Shown: one piece after another, positions 17,523 to 22,307 of the stretch
How the letters are laid out: every line of letters starts with the position of its first letter
Position numbering within the stretch: position 1 is the first letter of the stretch
Source of the DNA: an uncultured Collinsella sp.
Lineage (GTDB): Bacteria; Actinomycetota; Coriobacteriia; Coriobacteriales; Coriobacteriaceae
Direction of reading: 5' to 3'
Assembly: GCA_900540095.1 (NCBI GenBank)
Contig: UQEO01000028.1
Span: 1-22,307 of the forward strand
Length of the DNA: 22,307 bases
Position numbers and translations under genes: made by a program
Notes under the pieces: generated by a model
The model's database searches: none
What the model saw: only the letters and a program-made list of their open reading frames with translations
What the model was told of the DNA's origin: nothing

Positions 17523-18132
17523 TGTTTACGCTCCCTTCTGCTTTCTCGGACAGGCCCTGGGCCACAGCGGTAACGTCGACGGCCGGACCGTTTTCGATCG
17601 AGCGCAGGCGCTTGGCCTCGTCGAGCTCGCGATCGGCCGCGCCGCCCATGACGGTCAGCGCCTTGGTGGGGCACGCCGCCACACAATGCGGGCCGTCCGG
17701 ATCGAAGGCGCACAGGTCGCACTTGACGGCGCAGGTGTACTGGCCAGGAGCCCACGTAAGCAGGCTGCTCAGGGACTTAGGATACGAAGGCGTCGGGTCG
17801 CACATGCCTGCGACGCCGGCGATAGACGTGCCATCGGGATGGATGGCTCCGAAGGGGCACGCGATGGCGCACAGCCTGCACCCGATGCACTCCTGCTCCT
17901 TGACGTGGATGCGATCGCCATCGTGCTCGATGGCATTCACCGGGCAAACCTCGGCGCAGGGGGCACCCTCGCAATGGTGGCAGGCAAGGGCGGCCGAAAT
18001 ACCGCCGGTCTTCACGAGCGCCAGGCGCGGCGTATCCTGAAGACCCTGCATCCGGTGGGCGTCGGCACAGGCGGACTGGCATGTTCCGCAGCCGATGCAC
18101 CTCTCCGGGTTGATGTCGATGAAGCGGTTCAT
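17515..18132 (-). CDS. hyfA: Hydrogenase-4 ferredoxin subunit HyfA (four 4Fe-4S clusters)
   Basis: A 205-residue polyferredoxin, the same length as E. coli HyfA, thought to connect formate dehydrogenase H to HyfH. Four Cys groups are complete: CIGCGTCQSAC (Cys12 to Cys22), CHHCEGAPCAEVC (Cys51 to Cys63), CIGCRLCAIAC (Cys82 to Cys92) and CDLCAFDPDGPHCVAAC (Cys138 to Cys154). ATG at 18132 is chosen over an in-frame GTG two codons upstream because AAAGGA is seven to nine bases from the ATG but too close to the GTG. A strong hairpin separates it from fdhF. It is a paralogue of the hydN product upstream, and retains the HyfA-type longer insert between clusters three and four. Confidence 0.94.
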   Translation of the reverse strand: MNRFIDINPERCIGCGTCQSACADAHRMQGLQDTPRLALVKTGGISAALACHHCEGAPCAEVCPVNAIEHDGDRIHVKEQECIGCRLCAIACPFGAIHPDGTSIAGVAGMCDPTPSYPKSLSSLLTWAPGQYTCAVKCDLCAFDPDGPHCVAACPTKALTVMGGAADRELDEAKRLRSIENGPAVDVTAVAQGLSEKAEGSVNNG

Positions 18133-18154
18133 CCCCACTTCCTTTCAAAATAAC

Positions 18155-18189
18155 GGGCCGGGCTCCCGAACGTACGGGACGCCCGGCCC
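18155..18189 (-). terminator. Strong intercistronic hairpin between fdhF and hyfA
   Basis: On the minus strand, GGGCCGGGC pairs with GCCCGGCCC (9 bases, all but one G or C pairs), followed by an inner TCCCG/CGGGA helix and a six-base loop. The tail is GTTATTTTG, a short and imperfect U-run, so it could be a partial terminator, an RNA processing/stability barrier that keeps fdhF mRNA more abundant than the hyf mRNA, or both. It begins 21 bases after the fdhF stop and ends just before the hyfA ribosome site. Read on the plus strand the same stem is followed by AAAAA-type sequence and would not terminate. Confidence 0.55.
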
Positions 18190-18210
18190 AAAAAGCCAAC
18201 GAGAACGGGA

Positions 18211-20433
18211 CTACACGATTTGGTTCACGTGCGTCTCGTCATCGAACTTGGCGGCGCCGGGCTCAACGTCCTGGGGAGCGGCGGCGTCCACCAGAGCCTG
18301 CTTGAGCTCGGTGTACTGACGCTCCACCTCGCCCTCGGCCCAGACCTGGTCGGCGATAGCGTCGACCTGGCAGGCGGAGAACTTGTCCTCGGGCGTGTGC
18401 GAGACCGGGTCGACCTTGTGAATGGTCAGCTCGTTGCACTTGCCGATCCACCACTGGTAGGTCATGTAGACCGTGCCCTTGTTGATGCGATCGCTCACGT
18501 CGGCGCGGCTGTATACCTGGCCGCGGCGGCTGTGAATCGAGACGATGTCGCCGTTCTTGATGCCGCGCGCCTCGGCGTCCGCGGGATTCATGCGGACAAA
18601 GCCGGGCTCGTCGGCAAGCAGCGCCAGCGTCTTGCAGTTGCCGGTCATCGAGCGGCAGCTGTAGTGGCCGACCTCGCGGACGGTGCACAGGATGAGCGGG
18701 TACTCATCGTCGGGAAGCTCGGAGGGCGCCTCCCAGTCGTGCGCCATCAGGTTGGCGCGGCCGTCCTTGGTGGTGAACTTGCCACCAGCGAACATGTCGG
18801 GCGTACCGTGGTCGTTCACATCGGTGCTCTTGACGGGCCACTGGGCGTAGCCGCCCTCGGGAGCCATCTTCTCGTAGGTCGCGCCCACAAAGTTGGGGCA
18901 CAGGCTAATGCACTCGTTCCAGATCTGCTCGGTGTTGTCGTAGTGCATGGGGTAACCCATACGCGTAGACAGGTCCGCGAAGATCTCCCAGTCGTGACGG
19001 CACTCGCCCTTGGGCGGAACGGCCGCGTCAAAGTGCTGGAAGCTACGGTCGGATGCGGTAAAGACACCCTCGTGCTCGCCCCAAGAGGTAGCGGGCAGGA
19101 TGACGTCGGCGAGCATGGTCGTCTGCGTCATAAAGATGTCCTGGCAAATGAACAGATCCAGCTCGGAGAGCGTCTTGCGCATACCGGCCGAATCGGGCTC
19201 GGTCTGCACCGGGTCCTCGCCGTAGTTGTAGAAGCAGTGCACCTTGCCCTCGTCGACCAGGTGGCCCAGGTCGGTGAGCTTGTAGCCCTCCTCGAGCGGG
19301 AGCTTTTCCTCGGGCACGCCCCAAGCCTTGGCAAACTTGGCACGCACTGCCGGGTCGGTGACCTTTTGGTAGCCAGGGTACAGGTTGGGCAGCATGCCCA
19401 TATCGCAGGAGCCCTGGACGTTGTTCTGACCGCGCACGGGCGCGAGGCCGGAATTTGGTTTGCCGATCTGGCCGGCAACGCAGGCGATGGAGGCGATGGT
19501 GTGCACCGTCTTCAGGTTCTGCTTCTGCTGGCATACGCCCATACCCCAGCCAATGATGGCAGAGGGCTTCGCCGTGGCGTACATCTCGGCAGCTTGGTGG
19601 ATCAACGCGGGCTCGACACCCGTGATGTCCTGTACGGATTCGGGAGTGTAGTTCTTGATGGTCTCCCACCACTCGTCAAAGCCGTTCGTGTGCTCGGCGA
19701 CGAATTCCTTGTCGTAGAGGCCATCGTTGACCAAGCAGTTGGCAAAGGCGTTGAGGAACGCGACATTGCAACCGTTCTTGATCGGAAGGTAGAGATCGGC
19801 GATACGCGCGGTTTCGATATGGCGCGGGTCGGCGACGATGATCTTGCAACCCTTTTCTTTGGCTCGCACGATACGCCTTGCGACGATGGGGTGCGAATCG
19901 GCAGGGTTATAGCCGAAGAGGAAAATGCAGCCCGCATCCTCCATACCGGGGATGGAGCATGACATGCAACCTGAACCAACCGTGTCCATCAGACCGAGGA
20001 CAGTAGGGCCGTGTCAAGTACGGGCGCAGTTGTCCACGCTGTGGGTGCCGATGCACGCACGCGTAAACTTCTGCATGACGTAGTTCGCCTCATTGCCGCC
20101 GCCTCGCGAAGAGCCGGTGGTCATGACAGCGTTAGGACCATATTCGTCAATTATGGCCTGCATCTTAGATGCGGTGAAATCCAGTGCCTCGTCCCAGCTT
20201 ACGCGCTCAAGATCCGCGCCCTTAGTGCGGCGGATCATCGGGTGCAGTACGCGAGGAGTCAAGATCTTGGTGTCGTTGATGAAGTCGTAGCCGCTCATGC
20301 CCTTAAGGCACAGCTCGCTCTGGTTGGTGATGCCGTTGAGCGGTTCGGTACCCACGACCTGGCCGTTTTGGACCAGGAGGTTAAACTGGCAACCGGCGCC
20401 GCAGTACGGGCAAATCACTTTATGCTTCTCCAT
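18211..20433 (-). CDS. fdhF: Formate dehydrogenase H, selenocysteine-containing (in-frame UGA)
   Basis: The catalytic subunit that oxidises formate to CO2 at a Mo-bis-MGD site in the cytoplasm, feeding electrons to HydN/HyfA. The reading frame is broken only by TGA at 20014-20016, in the context DNCART-U-HGPTVLGL; E. coli FdhF has DNCARV-U-HGPSVAGL, and Sec is residue 140 in both. His141 follows. The 4Fe-4S ligands Cys8, Cys11, Cys15 and Cys42 and Lys44 match E. coli numbering. The total is 740 residues, about 25 longer than E. coli, mostly a 21-residue acidic C-terminal tail after the usual end helix. ATG at 20433 has GGAGG six bases upstream; an in-frame start at 20484 lacks one. Gene finders that do not know Sec would split it at 20013/20014. 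selA and selB lie in the same window. Confidence 0.97.
19984..20016 (-). promoter_or_regulatory. Bacterial SECIS element of fdhF
   Basis: Immediately after the UGA, the transcript can form GUCC (20001-19998) paired with GGAC (19987-19984), extended by UC/GA around a bulged U, with apical loop GGUCU. The E. coli fdhF SECIS has the same GGUCU apical loop and a bulged U, at a similar distance (about 15-25 nt) from the UGA. The lower stem is short; flanking pairs are less certain. It is the expected SelB binding site. Confidence 0.75.
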
Positions 20434-20456
20434 GACACCCTCCTTCCTTTCTCTGC

Positions 20457-20472
20457 TACCGAATACTCGGTA
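20457..20472 (-). repeat. Small palindrome in the hydN-fdhF gap
   Basis: TACCGA and TCGGTA form a perfect 6-base inverted repeat with a 4-base spacer, 24 bases before the fdhF start. It may be a weak hairpin or a small operator. No promoter is evident; the 75-base gap otherwise holds only the fdhF ribosome site. Confidence 0.35.
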
Positions 20473-20508
20473 CTTATTTGACAATCATTGGGCCTGTCGC
20501 CCCAACGC

Positions 20509-21027
20509 TTACGCCTCGTTTTCGATGGTGGCGCGGGCACGCTCGGCAGTCAGCTCCGCCAGGCGTTCCTCGTCTACCAGGGTGAGGCCCTTGGTCGGGC
20601 ACGCCTCGGCACACGCCGGACCGCCGGGACGGTCCACGCACAGGTCGCACTTGAGCACGAAGCTCTTGGTCTGCGAACCCACGCGAACATCGCCCATCAA
20701 GACGGGGACCTGCGTGGTCGCCACGCTCACGGCGCCAAAGGGGCATGCCATGACGCAGCTCTTGCAGCCGATGCAGTTGTCCTCGTTGACGCCGATGCGA
20801 TGGTTCTTTGGATCAAAGAACAAGGCGCCCGTGGGGCAGGCCTTGGCGCACGGAGCATCCTCGCAGTGATGGCACGCCACCGGTGCGGAGATCTCGTACG
20901 TACGCGTCACGCGCAAGCGAGGTGCGGCGATGTTGCCGGGAATATCGTGTGCCTCGATGCACGCCGCCATACAGGTTTGGCACCCAATGCAGCGTGAAGA
21001 ATCAGCCACGACTCGTTTATTGCCCAT
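20509..21027 (-). CDS. hydN: HydN/HycB-like polyferredoxin (four 4Fe-4S clusters)
   Basis: A 172-residue electron-transfer protein, close in length to E. coli HydN (175). Four Cys groups are intact: CIGCQTCMAAC (Cys13 to Cys23), CHHCEDAPCAKAC (Cys52 to Cys64), CIGCKSCVMAC (Cys85 to Cys95) and CDLCVDRPGGPACAEAC (Cys127 to Cys143). The C-terminal ERLAELTAERAR helix resembles the end of HydN. ATG at 21027 has AGGAGG 11 bases upstream; extending to 21135 adds a leader without family similarity. It is the first gene of the unit, immediately upstream of fdhF, so it is the most likely direct partner of FdhF, as HycB/HydN is in E. coli. Whether it or HyfA is the permanent subunit is not decided by sequence. 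A paralogue of hyfA. Confidence 0.9.
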   Translation of the reverse strand: MGNKRVVADSSRCIGCQTCMAACIEAHDIPGNIAAPRLRVTRTYEISAPVACHHCEDAPCAKACPTGALFFDPKNHRIGVNEDNCIGCKSCVMACPFGAVSVATTQVPVLMGDVRVGSQTKSFVLKCDLCVDRPGGPACAEACPTKGLTLVDEERLAELTAERARATIENEA

Positions 21028-21079
21028 GTTGTTCACTCCCTCCTGAATCCCATGCCGGAGAGACCCTGTCGACGTTACC

Positions 21080-21099
21080 CCGGACCGCCCGTGGTCCGG
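21080..21099 (-). promoter_or_regulatory. Leader hairpin upstream of hydN
   Basis: In the transcript CCGGACC pairs with GGTCCGG (7 bases, 6-base loop), about 53 bases before the hydN ATG. An alternative helix, ATGCCGG (21102-21096) with CCGGCAT (21058-21052), shares bases with the first stem, so the two are mutually exclusive. This could be a control element or coincidence in GC-rich DNA; no named riboswitch family is recognised. Confidence 0.4.
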
Positions 21100-21153
21100 C
21101 ATCGGCGTATCGAATGCATGCGGCGAAACAGGCACTTCGATAGAATTCCTCCA

Positions 21154-21182
21154 ACTATATACTGGTTAAATATACGCAGTTG
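21154..21182 (-). promoter_or_regulatory. Candidate activator-dependent promoter for the hydN-focA unit
   Basis: TATAGT (21159-21154 on the minus strand) resembles a sigma-70-type -10 box. With 17-base spacing the -35 position (21182-21177) reads CAACTG, a poor match. A weak -35 with a palindrome and half-site just upstream suggests activator control. No sigma-54 GG/GC pair was found. Confidence 0.35.
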
Positions 21183-21231
21183 CAGGTGGCAAACTTGAGC
21201 ATACGACCTGCAATACGGGTGTATTGCAGGG
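21180..21231. promoter_or_regulatory. Palindromic operator-like site with three TTGCAGG-type half-sites
   Basis: CCTGCAATAC (21207-21216) and its exact complement (21221-21230) form a 10-base perfect inverted repeat around GGGT. A further half-site TTGCAGGT at 21180-21187 is the inverse of ACCTGCAA at 21206-21213. From a transcription start near 21147 the palindrome would sit at about -60 to -84 and the proximal half-site at about -33 to -40. It does not match the CRP/FNR consensus. It could alternatively fold as a hairpin. Confidence 0.5.
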
Positions 21232-21358
21232 GTTTTGGCAGGTTGGGATTATTCTCTATAAGCTATAAAGGTGAGTGTATTACATGCGTACGCCTCAGAG
21301 ATTTTTATGCGCTCTCATTTTGGATGTACTACGCTTGTATTCGTGTTTATGGTTATCA

Positions 21359-21398
21359 ACTTGAGTGAAATAAAGTAATCGTTATAAGATGCTCAAGT
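21359..21398 (+). promoter_or_regulatory. Promoter with flanking inverted repeat upstream of the antitoxin
   Basis: TTGAGT (21361-21366) and TATAAG (21383-21388), 16 bases apart, fit a sigma-70-type promoter on the plus strand. ACTTGAG (21359-21365) and CTCAAGT (21392-21398) flank it as a 7-base inverted repeat, a plausible autoregulatory operator for the ribbon-helix-helix antitoxin. ACTTGAGCAT also occurs at 21193-21202. Confidence 0.45.
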
Positions 21399-21454
21399 AT
21401 CGGCACATGCCGCATTTGACCGACTATATTGCACGCTCATTAAGGGGGCCAGTG

Positions 21455-21778
21455 ATGTCATCGACTCAAAAAAGAGCCATCCTGCAGGTGCGCATTCGCG
21501 AGGAAGACAAGCAGCATGCCGAGCATCTCTACGATGCCATGGGCACATCGCTCGCCGAGGCTGTCCGCTTATTTGTCGCGCAAAGCATTTTGATGCGCAA
21601 GCTCCCCTTTCAGCCGGTCGCCGTGCGCTCAAAGGACGGCACCGCCGCCTATGGATCGCTCAAAGCATATGGTGACCCCAATCGCCGCGCCGAGGAGCGC
21701 AATGCCTGGATTGAATACCTAGCCACAGAAAGCGATGAGTCGGTTTTGGGTCCCGAGGAAGTAGATATCCATGAGTAG
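21455..21778 (+). CDS. RelB/DinJ-family antitoxin
   Basis: A 107-residue protein of the RelB/DinJ type, the antitoxin and DNA-binding partner of type II toxin-antitoxin modules. The N-terminal ribbon-helix-helix portion reads RAILQVRIREEDKQHAEHL (about 7-25), followed by AMGTSLAEAVRLFVAQSIL (28-46) and the family-typical LPFQ (50-53). The C-terminal half is acidic and likely wraps the toxin. ATG at 21455 is preferred because AAGGGGG precedes it; an in-frame start at 21389 lies inside the presumed promoter and has no ribosome site. It overlaps the next gene by eight bases. Unlike DinJ-YafQ or RelB-RelE, the partner here is a PIN-domain protein. Confidence 0.85.
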   Translation: MSSTQKRAILQVRIREEDKQHAEHLYDAMGTSLAEAVRLFVAQSILMRKLPFQPVAVRSKDGTAAYGSLKAYGDPNRRAEERNAWIEYLATESDESVLGPEEVDIHE

Positions 21779-22247
21779 CACCATCATCGACGAGACCGTC
21801 ATCCTGCGCTACCTGCTTAACGACGACGAGATCCTGTCACCGCGCGCCGCCAAGGTCATCGCCACGCGCACCGCTCGCGTCTACCCCGAAATCATCACGC
21901 GTGTCGTGGTCACGCTGCGCGACGTCTATAAGGTTCCCTGCGTTGAGATTGCTGCGGCCTTGAAAAGGCTGCTCGATGACGTCATGGTCGACGAGCCCAC
22001 CGTTATCGCCCTTGCCATCAAACTCTTTGGCAAGACTCATATGGACTTTACCGACTGCCTCCTCGCAGCCCGAACCGCCATCTATAACGACGACGTCGTG
22101 AGCTTTGGCAAGCCCATCATCCAAGGCATGATCGATTACCGCCGCAAGCGCCAAACCGCGGCCGACGCCCGCGACCGCGCCGCCGAAGCCCGCAGTCACA
22201 GCACCGACACCACCATCGACAAGCTCCGCCACCAATCCCGCCACTAG
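21771..22247 (+). CDS. PIN-domain protein (toxin-like, probably catalytically degenerate)
   Basis: A 158-residue protein with a PIN (VapC-type) fold signature: IDETVILRYLLNDD (6-19), PEIITRVVVTLRDVYKV (39-55), MDFTDCLLAAR (91-101) and VVSFGK (109-114). PIN toxins are Mg-dependent ribonucleases with four acidic residues. Asp7 and Asp95 (with Asp92) are present, but the usual Glu in the .EVVYVL-like strand aligns with Arg44, and the usual Asp of the TFDK-like motif is Gly113. The Asn of DTN is also changed (Asp-Glu-Thr). The alignment is by eye. The frame is intact and the start overlaps the antitoxin stop by eight bases. The last 35 residues are Arg/His/Asp-rich, low-complexity and not part of the PIN core. 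Confidence 0.75.
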   Translation: MSSTIIDETVILRYLLNDDEILSPRAAKVIATRTARVYPEIITRVVVTLRDVYKVPCVEIAAALKRLLDDVMVDEPTVIALAIKLFGKTHMDFTDCLLAARTAIYNDDVVSFGKPIIQGMIDYRRKRQTAADARDRAAEARSHSTDTTIDKLRHQSRH

Positions 22248-22268
22248 CCCCATCCCCTCCTAAGTTGC

Positions 22269-22297
22269 GGTGAAAAAACGACCGTTTCACTTCTTTT
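22269..22297 (+). terminator. Possible terminator after the PIN gene
   Basis: GTGAAA (22270-22275) pairs with TTTCAC (22285-22290) around a 9-base loop, followed by TTCTTTT. The stem is short and AT-rich, so this is only a candidate. It is 22 bases after the stop codon; the remaining 10 bases of the window hold nothing recognisable. Confidence 0.35.
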
Positions 22298-22307
22298 GAT
22301 CCAGAGC

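Larger units (their letters stand above)
21028..21454. other. Divergent intergenic control region (427 bases)
   Basis: No gene is supported here. It is more AT-rich than the flanking genes. On the minus side it holds a leader hairpin, a -10-like TATAGT, a 24-base palindrome and related half-sites, all upstream of hydN. On the plus side it holds a promoter-like pair and inverted ACTTGAG repeats upstream of the antitoxin. The stretch 21240-21355 is low in recognisable structure. A short frame in it lacks a ribosome site and resembles nothing I know. Confidence 0.7.

Noticed and set aside
18211..20433. fdhF as a pseudogene or two separate genes because of the internal TGA
   Set aside because: The TGA lies at the Sec position, the frame and conserved residues continue on both sides, a SECIS-like hairpin follows, and selA/selB are present.
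21176..21260. Sigma-54 promoter for hydN, as in E. coli FhlA-controlled units
   Set aside because: No GG-N10-GC pair in the TGGCAC/TTGC context was found on the minus strand upstream of hydN.
21180..21368. Short plus-strand frame of 62 codons in the divergent region
   Set aside because: It starts with TTG, has no ribosome site, overlaps the palindromic site and resembles no known protein.
21028..21454. selC or another tRNA gene in the intergenic region
   Set aside because: No cloverleaf, no TTCGA-containing T-arm in a suitable stem and no CCA end was found by eye here or in the other gaps.
1..22307. CRISPR arrays, insertion sequences or prophage genes
   Set aside because: No regularly spaced repeats, transposase or integrase reading frames or terminal inverted repeats with target duplications were seen.

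Overview
The window is GC-rich, tightly packed bacterial DNA that reads as part of an anaerobe's formate/hydrogen metabolism island. The codon use, the Actinobacteria-like base composition and the pairing of a selenocysteine formate dehydrogenase with a hyf-type hydrogenase suggest a Coriobacteriia member, probably a Collinsella-like gut organism. That placement is inference; there is no rRNA or marker gene here to settle it.

Layout: almost everything lies on the minus strand, so genes are read from high to low coordinates. From 21027 down to 5612 there is a 14-gene, nearly gapless unit: hydN, fdhF, hyfA-B-C-D-E-F-G-H-I, hycH (hyfJ), hycI and focA. It encodes a complete formate hydrogenlyase of the FHL-2 type. 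It has a Sec-containing formate dehydrogenase H (in-frame UGA at 20014-20016 plus a SECIS-like hairpin), two four-cluster ferredoxins, a membrane arm with three antiporter-like subunits (HyfB, HyfD, HyfF), HyfC and HyfE, the peripheral NiFe arm (HyfG, HyfH, HyfI), two maturation proteins and a formate channel. A hairpin plus T-run after focA (5591 to about 5556) ends this unit. A second minus-strand group follows: an orphan cytoplasmic molybdopterin oxidoreductase (3374-5491), then selA and selB (selB runs off the left edge). SelA makes Sec-tRNA and SelB delivers it to the fdhF UGA, so part of the machinery needed to translate fdhF is encoded beside it. selC, selD, the hyp genes and a hyf regulator are not in this window.

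The right end changes character. A 427-base, more AT-rich intergenic stretch (21028-21454) carries a 24-base palindrome, related half-sites, a leader hairpin and divergent promoter-like signals. Beyond it, on the plus strand, are an overlapping RelB/DinJ-like antitoxin and a PIN-domain protein that appears to have lost two of its four catalytic acidic residues.

Functional reading: formate enters or leaves through FocA. FdhF oxidises it to CO2, electrons pass through HydN/HyfA and HyfH/HyfI to the NiFe site in HyfG, and H2 is released; the three antiporter-like subunits imply possible ion pumping. The most notable oddities are an 11-residue insertion in SelA that creates an internal repeat, a Lys-to-Met change in the SelB G4 motif, the orphan Cys-ligated molybdoenzyme between focA and selA, the degenerate PIN protein, and the regulatory architecture upstream of hydN.
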